This document shows, one piece after another, positions 46,399 to 54,868 of a DNA stretch of 64,000 nt. Positions within the stretch are counted from its first letter, which is position 1; every line of letters begins with the position of its first letter. The translations under genes were made by a program, and so were the position numbers. The DNA lies in assembly GCF_025211055.1 (NCBI RefSeq), contig NZ_JAOARO010000077.1, positions 1 through 64,000 of the forward strand, given 5' to 3'. Under the pieces are notes generated by a model, which saw nothing but the letters and a program-made list of their open reading frames with translations, had not been told where the DNA came from and did not search any database. The stretch is from Vallitalea sp. Its GTDB lineage: Bacteria; Bacillota; Clostridia; Lachnospirales; Vallitaleaceae.

Positions 46399-47091
46399 TT
46401 ATTTCACAACTAATAGTGATAAGGTATTAGTGTATAACATTATTCCCATTATAATCATCAATACTCCGGCAACCAATTTTATCTTATCAAAATACTTATA
46501 GATCTTTTTGTAGTTATTGATGAACTTACCCAATAATAGAGCTGATATCAAAAATGGTATGGCGAATCCAATGGAATATACCAGCATCATTCCTCCTGCC
46601 TTTAGATAATTTTTTTCAAAACTGGCTAAAAAAAGGATTGTTCCAATTATAAGTCCATTACATGGTGTCCAGCCAAAACTGAATGTGATTCCAAGTAATA
46701 GTGACTTAATAAAACTAGGACTGTAATTCTTATACTGATATTTCTTCTCTTTGTTAAACAGCTTTATTTTGAACACTCCTATGAAATAAAGTCCAAATAT
46801 GATTATTAATATTCCTCCTGCTTTTCTGATATAATCTTGATATGTTATAAGAGTATTATTAATAACTTTGGCTCCAAATCCAAGAGTTATATTAAGTATT
46901 GAAAGACCTAACACGAATGCTATAGAATTTATTATCATTATTCTTCTAATATTCTTATTTTTCTCTAGGTCTGTAATTGTTGTTCCAGCAAGGTAACTAA
47001 AATACAATGGTAATAATGGTAATACACAAGGAGTAAAAAAAGATAGAAATCCATTAAATATCGCTACCCAAAAAGTTACTTCATTTCCCAT
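46399..47091 (-). CDS. ccdA: CcdA-like membrane electron carrier
   Basis: A 230-residue protein of the CcdA/DsbD-transmembrane family that passes electrons from cytoplasmic thioredoxin to extracellular redox proteins. Six hydrophobic segments are visible. Conserved pieces are FFTPCVLPLLPLYFSY with a redox Cys near residue 20 and FGWTPCNGLIIG with the second Cys near residue 143. The ATG at 47091 follows GGAGG; an upstream ATG at 47112 has a less suitable site. It precedes the thioredoxin-like lipoprotein, which is probably its partner. Confidence 0.88.
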   Translation of the reverse strand: MGNEVTFWVAIFNGFLSFFTPCVLPLLPLYFSYLAGTTITDLEKNKNIRRIMIINSIAFVLGLSILNITLGFGAKVINNTLITYQDYIRKAGGILIIIFGLYFIGVFKIKLFNKEKKYQYKNYSPSFIKSLLLGITFSFGWTPCNGLIIGTILFLASFEKNYLKAGGMMLVYSIGFAIPFLISALLLGKFINNYKKIYKYFDKIKLVAGVLMIIMGIMLYTNTLSLLVVK

Positions 47092-47219
47092 ATGCCTTCC
47101 TCCAAACTTCAAAAATGCTTATTATACTTCTTTTGATATATATTATCATTAATATCATTATATTACTATATTAAAATTAATAAATTCATACATTGTTAAC
47201 ATATCAGTAAATAAATTAT

Positions 47220-47243
47220 AGGGGCTGTTTTATAACAACCCCT
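47220..47243 (-). terminator. Hairpin terminator after the 68-residue gene
   Basis: Stem AGGGGTTGTT / AACAGCCCCT on the minus strand (one G-U pair) with a short ATAA loop, 6 bases after the stop at 47249. Only a weak T-run follows. Confidence 0.7.
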
Positions 47244-47248
47244 GCTTA

Positions 47249-47455
47249 TTAAGGTAATGTTGGACCATCTTCTGTGTCTTGTTGGATATTAGAAATCATT
47301 CTCTTGAACATTTCGTTGTCTAGCGCTCCCGATTTAGCCATCATACCAATCTCGTGAGAGGTTAAGTTACCCATATAAGGATGGCCAAAATTTTCGCTTA
47401 TACTACCTGATTCATTTGTTCTGTTTTCATTATCCTTAGAATTTATCTGTTTCAT
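47249..47455 (-). CDS. Small polar protein, 68 residues
   Basis: A hydrophilic 68-residue protein without signal or membrane span: an Asn/Glu/Ser-rich N-terminus (about 1-30) and a helix-like C-terminal half (LTSHEIGMMAKSGALDNEM). Its ATG follows AAAGGAACT and a hairpin terminator follows, so it is probably a real gene. I do not recognise a family. It lies between ccdA and thiT, both on the same strand. Confidence 0.6.
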   Translation of the reverse strand: MKQINSKDNENRTNESGSISENFGHPYMGNLTSHEIGMMAKSGALDNEMFKRMISNIQQDTEDGPTLP

Positions 47456-47543
47456 AATTAGTTCCTTTCTTATTATTGTTGTATTGAATCTCTATTTGAT
47501 ATTTTAGAAGTTGAGAAACTTCTTATAAGAAACAATAAAAAAT

Positions 47544-47563
47544 AGAGATAGTTCCCTATCTCT
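47544..47563 (-). terminator. Terminator of thiT
   Basis: Perfect 8-base stem AGAGATAG / CTATCTCT with a 4-base loop, followed on the minus strand by ATTTTTTATTG. It lies about 45 bases after the thiT stop. Confidence 0.8.
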
Positions 47564-47605
47564 ACTTAGTGTATGTCATTATGATATTATTATCCTAAAC
47601 TTGTT

Positions 47606-48277
47606 CTATGAAATTGCAGATCTTTTTAATTGCTTTATTGCGTCATCTACTGGTGGTAAGAATAATAGTATTACTGTTAAGAACACTTCAACAGCAATAT
47701 AAGAAATATTGTAAGCCATTGAATATAATGTTGGGTCCATATTAACTTTTGCTGCATAACTAGTAAAGAATATTACTCCTGTCAAGAAGTGGCAGATAAA
47801 CCTACCGAATGCACCGATGAATAAGCCTTTCATCAAACCGTTTTGTGATCTCCTGAATAATCCTGATAAGCCAAGTGCTCCAAAAGCTATTGGATAATCC
47901 AATAATAATTGAGCAGGATGAACTACCCACGGGTCAATTATCAGCTGTAATAATCCATATGTAATACCACAGATTACACCCTGAGTTGTACCAAACCAAT
48001 ATCCGATCAGTACTATGAACAACATACTGAATGGAGTTATTGAACCGCCTTGTGGTAGTCTAAATATTTTTATCTGCGATAATACGATAGCAATAGCTAT
48101 TGCAATAGCTGAATAGACTAGTTCTTTTGTTTTCATGGTTTTTGATTTACTACCCACTGATACGACGATTGTCAATAGAAGTAATGCAACTACTACAATT
48201 ATAATTTGTCCTAAAGTTGAAGTAATAATATTTTGCAGTTCTCCACTTGAGATTGCATTTTGAAATTCTTGAAACAT
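47606..48277 (-). CDS. thiT: ECF transporter thiamine-binding subunit ThiT
   Basis: A 223-residue S-component of an energy-coupling factor transporter that captures thiamine. Six membrane segments are visible, with the conserved IKIFRLPQGGSITPFSMLFIV near residue 75 and GITYGLLQLIIDPWVVHPAQ near residue 105 (thiamine-binding region, shown in outline). The shared EcfA/A'/T proteins are elsewhere. I chose the ATG at 48277 because GAGGAGG is 8 bases upstream; an in-frame start at 48322 falls inside the riboswitch. A TPP riboswitch precedes it, and the anti-ribosome-site pairing suggests translational control. Confidence 0.94.
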   Translation of the reverse strand: MFQEFQNAISSGELQNIITSTLGQIIIVVVALLLLTIVVSVGSKSKTMKTKELVYSAIAIAIAIVLSQIKIFRLPQGGSITPFSMLFIVLIGYWFGTTQGVICGITYGLLQLIIDPWVVHPAQLLLDYPIAFGALGLSGLFRRSQNGLMKGLFIGAFGRFICHFLTGVIFFTSYAAKVNMDPTLYSMAYNISYIAVEVFLTVILLFLPPVDDAIKQLKRSAIS

Positions 48278-48285
48278 AATAAAAT

Positions 48286-48304
48286 CCTCCTCATAGTTAG
48301 GAAG
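48286..48304 (-). promoter_or_regulatory. Possible ribosome-site sequestering hairpin of thiT
   Basis: CTTCCT (48299-48304) can pair with the ribosome site AGGAGG (48286-48291) on the minus strand across a 7-base loop (one G-U). The same CTTCC could instead pair with GGGAAG (48325-48330) inside the TPP aptamer, so ligand binding would free it to hide the ribosome site. Inferred from base pairing only. Confidence 0.55.
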
Positions 48305-48314
48305 ATCATTGACT

Positions 48315-48410
48315 GAAAGCAATGCTTCCCTTCGACGGCATTATCCGTATCAGGTTATAAGGGTCAGTAATTTCTATTTGTACTTTCTCAGCCAACTGGC
48401 TCCCCTAGCT
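48315..48410 (-). promoter_or_regulatory. TPP riboswitch upstream of thiT
   Basis: The minus strand contains the THI-box core GGGGAGCC, GGCTGAGA, then GACCCTTATAACCTGAT, and GGATAATGCCG with CGAAGGGAAGC in order. It reduces thiamine uptake when TPP is plentiful. It lies 38 bases before the start of thiT. Confidence 0.95.
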
Positions 48411-48428
48411 AATATTTATTTCACACAT

Positions 48429-48457
48429 AATGTACTCTAGTTTTGTAATTTTGTCAA
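48429..48457 (-). promoter_or_regulatory. Probable promoter of thiT
   Basis: TTGACA (48452-48457) and TACATT (48429-48434) separated by 17 bases on the minus strand, with an expected start near 48422 just before the aptamer. The remaining bases to 48649 hold no feature that I can assign. Confidence 0.5.
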
Positions 48458-48649
48458 GGTGCTATTTATAACTATTCTACAAAATATTTTTTAGAATTAT
48501 ATATTTTTATATCTATAACGTTAGTAATTTGTAGATTCCTGTAACTCTATGTCAAATATTTCTATATGACTAAGTCCTTATTTCAACATTTTTTTTACCT
48601 CTATTATTGTATACTATATTCTGCATTTAATAAACAAAGGAGGATTATT

Positions 48650-49927
48650 ATGAAAATAAGAAAGATTTTTACTAGTTGTTTAGCATTGGTATTATTACTT
48701 ATGCTTTTCCCAAAAAATGTGTTTGCTTATCAACCTGCTTCACATTACATTCTAATGAAAGAGACTACAAAAAACTTACCTGAAAACAGTATAATCAGAA
48801 GTGCTTTGGAAGAATATCCACTAATAGCAACTTGGGGTGCAAATGGTCCTGACCTCCCATTAATACAACCAAGACAAACTCTTGGATATTCACCTTGGTC
48901 AGACCGTTTTCATTATTTTAAAGTTGGAAGTTTTGCTATGAAACAACTAAAAGATGCTATAGAATCTAATGATAAGAAAAGAATAGCATATGTAGCAGGA
49001 TGGATTACTCATGTAACTGGAGATTATGCATGTCATGGAATATTTGTAGATCCTGAAGCTGGAATCTATTTTAATAATCCAGCTGGGCGTGAATTACATA
49101 TTAGTCTAGAGTCAGCAGCTGAATCATACTTGTGGGTTAACAAAGGTGGCTTTGATATATCTGATTATTCTGATGGTATATCTGATTGTTTTAGTGCTGT
49201 ATCAGACATTCCTTTTGATGCTTTCAATGAAACTGCACAAAATATTTATGGCTCATCTCCTTCAAGCACTGAAGAAAAGACTTGGTGTTATACACTTCTT
49301 ACAGGTCTTAAAACAGGTATAGGTTATACTTATAAAGAATATGATGAAGCTATGGATTTTCTTTCAGAGAATAATAGAAAGGAAAGATTGGATAATTCTT
49401 TCTCAAGTGCCCTAAACCATGCAGTAGATTTATTAACTAAAGCAGAACAAGGTGATTATAGCGGATTTAGCGATCGTTGGAATCTTGATGTAGGTGTTGA
49501 CAATAACCCTATCAGCTCACTAACTGTTACAGTTCATACAGGCACAGAAAAAAGAGGCTTTCTTCATAACGAATGGGCAGGTACTGATGATGATGTATAC
49601 TTTGGTATACAAACTCAAGATGGAAGAACAAAGGAATGGTTATTAGCCAAAGATGGTTACAATGATTTTGAAGCTGATGATAAAGACGAATATTATCTTT
49701 ATAATGGTACTGATATTCATCCTAAAGATGTAGCCAATATTTATCTTAGAAAAGTTGAAAGATATGGTGGTATAGGTGGTGACTGGTATGTTGAGAGTTT
49801 AGATATCAACATCAATGGTCATACAGCTTATAATAATAATATCAATACTTGGATTGATGAAGATAATTCTACTTGGAAAACAAGCATTGATTGGAGTAAT
49901 ATGGAATTAGATACTGAACCTAAATAG
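48650..49927 (+). CDS. Secreted zinc-dependent phospholipase C with PLAT domain
   Basis: A 425-residue secreted enzyme that hydrolyses membrane phospholipids. A signal peptide (residues 1-24, LALVLLLMLFPKNVFA) ends before YQPASHYILM; the N-terminal domain of zinc PLC (about 30-235) has WGANGPDLP, a metal-ligand His/Asp-rich helix WITHVTGDYACHG near residue 130, and SLESAAESYLW. The C-terminal part (about 310-420) resembles a PLAT/LH2 lipid-binding domain (LTVTVHTGTEKRG, GTDDDVYFGIQ, DVANIYLRKVERYGG). The layout is that of clostridial alpha-toxin, but toxicity is not shown by sequence. The ATG at 48650 follows AAAGGAGG. Confidence 0.85.
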   Translation: MKIRKIFTSCLALVLLLMLFPKNVFAYQPASHYILMKETTKNLPENSIIRSALEEYPLIATWGANGPDLPLIQPRQTLGYSPWSDRFHYFKVGSFAMKQLKDAIESNDKKRIAYVAGWITHVTGDYACHGIFVDPEAGIYFNNPAGRELHISLESAAESYLWVNKGGFDISDYSDGISDCFSAVSDIPFDAFNETAQNIYGSSPSSTEEKTWCYTLLTGLKTGIGYTYKEYDEAMDFLSENNRKERLDNSFSSALNHAVDLLTKAEQGDYSGFSDRWNLDVGVDNNPISSLTVTVHTGTEKRGFLHNEWAGTDDDVYFGIQTQDGRTKEWLLAKDGYNDFEADDKDEYYLYNGTDIHPKDVANIYLRKVERYGGIGGDWYVESLDININGHTAYNNNINTWIDEDNSTWKTSIDWSNMELDTEPK

Positions 49928-49964
49928 GTAGAATCATTCATATATTTAATATGATTTCATAATA

Positions 49965-49993
49965 TAAGGGGCTTTATATAAATAAGCCCCTTA
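49965..49993. terminator. Bidirectional terminator between convergent genes
   Basis: Perfect 10-base stem TAAGGGGCTT / AAGCCCCTTA with a 9-base loop, 38 bases after the phospholipase stop and 15 bases before the stop of the NERD gene. No strong T-run on either side. Confidence 0.65.
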
Positions 49994-50007
49994 ATTAATA
50001 CTCTATA

Positions 50008-50721
50008 TTACATAACTTGACTCTTAAGCAGTTTAGTAATTTTTATTTGCTCATTTGGAGTTATTTTAACCCCATTATTCTTATAAGCTTTAATATATTT
50101 AAGTAAGTCATCCTTATTCTTAGATAATACTACTATATTGTTTGACTTGAATTGTATTTTAGATTCCTCGTTGGAGAAATAAACTAATCCATGAACATCA
50201 TATTGCATATTGTTTCTTTTAAGAAGTTTGGTTAGACCTATTACATGTCCTTTTACCTGCAAAGTAGGATTGTATAATTCTCTCCTGTATTCTTTACCAC
50301 CTTTTCCAATTTTAACCTGAGTAAGATATTTGGAATTCCCATTACCAATTATTGTCCCTTTAATATTCTTAGCCTCTACAATAAATACTCCATTAGAACC
50401 TACAATTACATAATCAAGTTGACTTGATGTGTTCTTACCTTGTATTAATATATCTGAAATCACTTTATATCTTTTTGGTAAATCAGATAATAAGTTTAAT
50501 ACTTCTTTTTCTCCCTTGAGTCCAGATTTTATTATATCAATATTAGTTTTCATCTTTTTAACATAAATACATAATATAAGTGTTCCTATCAATGAAAATC
50601 CATATGTATAAAAAGCTAATACTACACAAAATATTACAGCTATACTACAAATAATCATTTTGAGATATTCTAATAATATTTCTTTTCTCAGGTGATTTGA
50701 TTTGTTTACAATCTGCGCCAC
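50008..50721 (-). CDS. NERD-domain membrane protein
   Basis: About 237 residues. Two hydrophobic segments near the N-terminus (about residues 25-65) anchor it, followed by a NERD (nuclease-related) domain of about 110 residues with GLKGEKEVLNLLS, QLDYVIVGSNGVFIVEAKNIKG and GHVIGLTKLL. The Asp and Glu/Lys of the D-x(13-15)-E-x-K arrangement are present, so nuclease activity is possible. I prefer the GTG at 50721, as AAAGGA is 9 bases upstream; the TTG at 50730 directly abuts it. Convergent with the phospholipase. Confidence 0.75.
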   Translation of the reverse strand: MAQIVNKSNHLRKEILLEYLKMIICSIAVIFCVVLAFYTYGFSLIGTLILCIYVKKMKTNIDIIKSGLKGEKEVLNLLSDLPKRYKVISDILIQGKNTSSQLDYVIVGSNGVFIVEAKNIKGTIIGNGNSKYLTQVKIGKGGKEYRRELYNPTLQVKGHVIGLTKLLKRNNMQYDVHGLVYFSNEESKIQFKSNNIVVLSKNKDDLLKYIKAYKNNGVKITPNEQIKITKLLKSQVM

Positions 50722-50756
50722 TGTTTTCAATCCTTTCTTGAAATAAAAGAGACTAG

Positions 50757-51599
50757 TTATACTTCATATGCTACATAACCAATTAATCCTGGTCCTGTGT
50801 GAACCCCTAACGCTGGACTAATCTGTGAGATATGACCTTCAATTATATTACCAATATTTTTAATACTATTATATAATTGCTTGGCTTCTTCTTCTGCACC
50901 ACCATGAATAATGGCTATATTATATTTTTTATCCTTGAATTCTTCCATTATCATAGATTTTATCTTACTAATTGATTTTCTTCTACCTCGTACTTTTGCA
51001 ATAGTAAAATAAACGCCTTCATCATTAATCCCAATAATAGGTTTTATATTGAAAAACTCTCCGACTGTACCTTCAACTTTACCAATTCTACCGCCTTTTC
51101 TTAAATAAGTCAGTGTTTTCAACACATAGCAACCTTTCAATTTATCTCGAATCTCTTTTGCTCTATCAATGACATCTTCCATATTTTTTTGAGTATGTGC
51201 AATCACAGCTGCCTCTTTCACTATAAATCCTAAAAATATACCTAATGTTTTGGAATCATATACTTTTATATTGAGTCGTTCATAATCCTTAGCAAGCAGC
51301 TTAATTAGATTAAATGTTCCACTAAGATTAGAAGAGATTGTTATGACGACAGCATCCGTATACCCTTCATCCGCCAAGCTATCAAAAGCAGATAGAATAT
51401 CTTCTGGTACAGGTAACGATGTTTTCGGTACCTCTTTCTCAATATTGTCATATACTTCCTTAGGTTTGATCTCAACACGATCCCTATATTCACGGTCATG
51501 ATAAATAATTCTTAATGGAAGCAATTTAATATTGTATTTCTCAATGATACTATCAGGTAAATCACAAGCAGAATCAGTTAATATTGCTATTTTTTTCAT
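50757..51599 (-). CDS. DegV-family fatty-acid-binding protein
   Basis: A 280-residue member of the DegV family (also called FakB when it presents fatty acids to the FakA kinase). It starts KKIAILTDSACDLPDS, has the fatty-acid contact region TSLPVPEDILSAFDSLADEGY near residue 75 in outline, SSNLSGTFN near residue 105 and a C-terminal HTGPGLIGYVAYEV. Whether it works with a FakA is unknown; no fakA is near. GGAGGGAATCG precedes the ATG. Confidence 0.9.
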   Translation of the reverse strand: MKKIAILTDSACDLPDSIIEKYNIKLLPLRIIYHDREYRDRVEIKPKEVYDNIEKEVPKTSLPVPEDILSAFDSLADEGYTDAVVITISSNLSGTFNLIKLLAKDYERLNIKVYDSKTLGIFLGFIVKEAAVIAHTQKNMEDVIDRAKEIRDKLKGCYVLKTLTYLRKGGRIGKVEGTVGEFFNIKPIIGINDEGVYFTIAKVRGRRKSISKIKSMIMEEFKDKKYNIAIIHGGAEEEAKQLYNSIKNIGNIIEGHISQISPALGVHTGPGLIGYVAYEV

Positions 51600-51789
51600 A
51601 AGCGATTCCCTCCAAATGTCTATGTGGTTTTCAATGCCATATAATATGTTAATTAAAATTATATCATATGTAATAAATTAACACAACCAATTACATTTTT
51701 TAGTATTGGAATATATGAAAATAATAACCTATAATATTTTAATCTTAGAAGAAACAATGTTTTGTGATTATATTGATGGTTCCTAGACA

Positions 51790-51818
51790 GCAAAATAGTA
51801 TATGTGGAGTAGTGAGGC
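51790..51818 (-). repeat. Half copy of the nested palindrome element
   Basis: GCAAAATAGTATATGTGGAG and the following TAGTGAGGC are the reverse complement of the loop and right arm at 38866-38900, with six bases (one ATATAC unit) fewer. Only half of the palindrome is present. Confidence 0.7.
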
Positions 51819-51840
51819 AGAACGCCGAACCCAGCTTTAA

Positions 51841-51891
51841 TCTGACAGCCCTACTGGACTGTCAGAAATAATAATGGACTCGATGTCCATT
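51841..51891 (-). repeat. Two tandem hairpins downstream of purD
   Basis: TCTGACAG (51841-51848) pairs with CTGTCAGA (51859-51866), and AATGGAC (51873-51879) with GTCCATT (51885-51891), both perfect. They lie 50-100 bases past the purD stop with no long T-run. Together with the half repeat they fill the 341-base gap 51600-51940, which holds no gene. Confidence 0.55.
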
Positions 51892-51940
51892 GTTATTTGT
51901 TGAGTCTCAGAACGAGCAAGTAGCGCAACATATAAATTAA

Positions 51941-53200
51941 CTATTTTATCCCTATATCTTTTCTAAAATGTTTATTAGTAAAATCAACTTCTTCAACTGT
52001 CTTATAAGCAATATCTCTAGCTTCATCTATATCTCTACCAATAGCTGTCAATCCAAGTACTCTACCACCATTAGTAATTATTTTATCATCAACTTTTTTA
52101 GTTCCTGAATGAAAAACAATTACATCATCTTTATCTTTCTGCGCTTGTAGACCTTTTATCTCATATCCTTTTTCATATTTTACAGGATAACCTCCAGAAG
52201 CCAAAATTACACAAACAGCCGCTCTATCATCCCATTTTACATCTATCTCATTCAATTTTCCTTCAATAGCGTATTCAAATATATCCAACAAATCTGTTTG
52301 AAGTCTAGGTAATACAACTTGTGCTTCAGGATCACCGAATCTAGCATTATATTCTAATAACTTAGGTCCTTTCTCTGTAAGCATCAACCCAAAAAACATT
52401 ATCCCTGTAAAAGGTCTTCCTTCATTTTTCATAGCCTTCAATGAAGGTTTATATATTGTTTCCACACATTCTTTATGTATTTCATCTGTATAATATTTAC
52501 TTGGTGAAAAAGTTCCCATTCCACCAGTATTCAAGCCTTCATCTCCATCAAAAGCTCTCTTATGGTCCTGAGCACTAACCATTGGAATAATATTCTCTCC
52601 ATCACAGAAAGATAAAACAGATACTTCTGGTCCAGTCAAGAATTCTTCTATGACAATCTTATCTCCAGCATCCCCAAATTTCTTATCCACCATGATTGTA
52701 TCCACTGCTTCTTGTGCCTCTTTATATGTAGAACATATCAATACGCCTTTTCCAAGAGCAAGTCCATCTGCTTTTATGACTATTGGATAATCACATTTTT
52801 TGATGTAATCATTTGCAGAATCCACATTATCTATAACAACATATCCTGCTGTAGGAATATTATATTTTTTCATAAGGTCTTTTGAAAATATTTTACTTCC
52901 TTCTATAATAGCGGCATTTTGTTTTGGACCAAATATCTTAAGTCCTTTGTTTTCAAATGCATCTACAACTCCTAACATAAGAGGGTCATCCATACCAACT
53001 ACTGTTAAATCTACTGGATTGCTCAGTGCAAAATCTAATAGCCCTTTGATGTCTGTTGCTGGAATATCTACACATTCCGCCAATTCTGAAATTCCTGCAT
53101 TACCAGGTGCACAATAGATTTTATCCACTCTTTTACTCTGAGATAATTTCCATATAATAGCATGTTCTCTTCCGCCGCTACCAATTACAAGTATATTCAT
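51941..53200 (-). CDS. purD: Phosphoribosylamine--glycine ligase
   Basis: ATP-grasp ligase joining phosphoribosylamine and glycine to GAR, step two of purine synthesis. The 419-residue protein begins MNILVIGSGGREHAI; the ATP-grasp core carries KADGLALGKGV near residue 144 and the metal-binding LLEYNARFGDPE near residue 283. It is the last gene of the pur operon, 22 bases after purN. Confidence 0.97.
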   Translation of the reverse strand: MNILVIGSGGREHAIIWKLSQSKRVDKIYCAPGNAGISELAECVDIPATDIKGLLDFALSNPVDLTVVGMDDPLMLGVVDAFENKGLKIFGPKQNAAIIEGSKIFSKDLMKKYNIPTAGYVVIDNVDSANDYIKKCDYPIVIKADGLALGKGVLICSTYKEAQEAVDTIMVDKKFGDAGDKIVIEEFLTGPEVSVLSFCDGENIIPMVSAQDHKRAFDGDEGLNTGGMGTFSPSKYYTDEIHKECVETIYKPSLKAMKNEGRPFTGIMFFGLMLTEKGPKLLEYNARFGDPEAQVVLPRLQTDLLDIFEYAIEGKLNEIDVKWDDRAAVCVILASGGYPVKYEKGYEIKGLQAQKDKDDVIVFHSGTKKVDDKIITNGGRVLGLTAIGRDIDEARDIAYKTVEEVDFTNKHFRKDIGIK

Positions 53201-53222
53201 CTATTCCATCCCTTCTTATATA

Positions 53223-53849
53223 TTATTCACCTATAATTACCTTATTGCCTTGTACATTAATCTCACCTTGCGCATATAATTTTATAGCTTCTGGATAAAT
53301 TACCCATTCAGCTTCTTCCATTACTCTTCGCTGTAGAATTTCTGGTGTATCATCCGATCTAACATCAACAGCTTTTTGTAATATGATAGGACCTGTATCA
53401 GTACCTTCATCAACAAAATGGACTGTAGCACCTGTTACCTTAATCCCACGATCAATTACACCCTGATGCACTTTAAGTCCATAGTACCCATCACCACAGA
53501 ATGATGGTATTAATGAAGGATGAATATTCATAATTTTATTCGGAAATGCTTTTACAAATTCCTCTGACAAGACTACTAGATAACCTGCAAGAACTATCAA
53601 ATCAATATCTAGAGATAAAAAATAATCTCTAAGGGCAATACAAAATTCTTGTCTTGACCCATAGTCTCTTGGTTTAATACATTTACCTTGAATATTATAT
53701 TTTTTTATTCTTTCCAAAGCATATGCATTTTCTTTGTTACTTACTACAGAAACTATTTCCGTATCAGGTATACTACCATCCCTAATTCTATCAATTATAG
53801 CCTGTAAATTAGTTCCCCCGCCAGAAACAAGAACTCCTATTCTTAGCAT
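53223..53849 (-). CDS. purN: Phosphoribosylglycinamide formyltransferase
   Basis: Formylates GAR with 10-formyl-THF, step three. The 208-residue protein has [11 protein letters not shown] at the start, the catalytic Asn/His in [11 protein letters not shown] near residue 105 and the catalytic Asp in [15 protein letters not shown] near residue 142. The start overlaps the purM stop by 7 bases. Confidence 0.97.
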   Translation of the reverse strand: MLRIGVLVSGGGTNLQAIIDRIRDGSIPDTEIVSVVSNKENAYALERIKKYNIQGKCIKPRDYGSRQEFCIALRDYFLSLDIDLIVLAGYLVVLSEEFVKAFPNKIMNIHPSLIPSFCGDGYYGLKVHQGVIDRGIKVTGATVHFVDEGTDTGPIILQKAVDVRSDDTPEILQRRVMEEAEWVIYPEAIKLYAQGEINVQGNKVIIGE

Positions 53850-54868
53850 ATAATTACCCCTTCGTCACCTTTTTCAACTGAACCGATCACATAACCCTTT
53901 TCACCTATAGCTTCCAAAATATCTATTGCTTTTCCTGCTTCATCTTTATTAAGTATAAGAACCATACCAATACCCATATTAAAAGTATTATAGATGCTTC
54001 TTTCTTCCATTTCACCTAACTTCTCCATCAAGTTAAATATGTTATGAACAGGCCAAGTACCTTTATTTATCTTAGCACTGAACCCATCTTTTAAAGCTCT
54101 AGGAATATTTTCAATAAAACCTCCACCAGTAATATGACTGATTGATTTTATTATTACTCTATCTTTTAATTCCCTTATTTGTTTTACATATATCTTAGTA
54201 GGCTTAATCAGCTCTTCTCCTAGAGTACAGCCTAATTCTTCTACATATTCTTCCAACTTCTCCTTAGTAGGTTCAAAAAGTTTTCTGACAAGAGAATAAC
54301 CGTTACTATGTATCCCTGATGATGGTAGACCAAGAAGTACATCTCCCTCTTCGATCTTAGAACCATCAATAACCTTACTCTTATCAACGATACCTACAGC
54401 AAACCCAGCCATATCATATTCATTTTCAGGATAAAACCCTGGCATCTCAGCAGTTTCTCCACCAATAAGAGCCGCTCCAGATTGTCTACAGCCCTCAGCC
54501 ACACCACTTACGATATCAGCTATCTTTTCTGGTATATTCTTGCCACAAGCTATATAATCCAAGAAGAAAAGTGGTTCAGCACCAGAGCATATGATGTCGT
54601 TAACACACATAGCTACTAAGTCTATTCCTACAGTGTTATGCTTATCAGTTAAAAATGCAACTTTCAATTTAGTTCCTACACCATCTGTACCTGATACTAG
54701 TACTGGTTCTTCCATTTTATGTTTAGCTAATGAAAATAACCCTCCGAATCCCCCAAGATCTGTTACAACGCCTTCTGTAAAAGTGGTTTTAACATGTTTT
54801 TTCATTAATTCTACTGCTTTATATCCTGCTTCAACGTCTACTCCAGAAGCTTTATAATCCACTGCCAT
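53843..54868 (-). CDS. purM: Phosphoribosylformylglycinamidine cyclo-ligase
   Basis: Closes the imidazole ring of AIR from FGAM, step five. The 341-residue protein has [23 protein letters not shown] and [13 protein letters not shown] near residue 145, as in AIR synthetases. The start overlaps the purF stop by one base. Confidence 0.97.
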   Translation of the reverse strand: MAVDYKASGVDVEAGYKAVELMKKHVKTTFTEGVVTDLGGFGGLFSLAKHKMEEPVLVSGTDGVGTKLKVAFLTDKHNTVGIDLVAMCVNDIICSGAEPLFFLDYIACGKNIPEKIADIVSGVAEGCRQSGAALIGGETAEMPGFYPENEYDMAGFAVGIVDKSKVIDGSKIEEGDVLLGLPSSGIHSNGYSLVRKLFEPTKEKLEEYVEELGCTLGEELIKPTKIYVKQIRELKDRVIIKSISHITGGGFIENIPRALKDGFSAKINKGTWPVHNIFNLMEKLGEMEERSIYNTFNMGIGMVLILNKDEAGKAIDILEAIGEKGYVIGSVEKGDEGVIIC

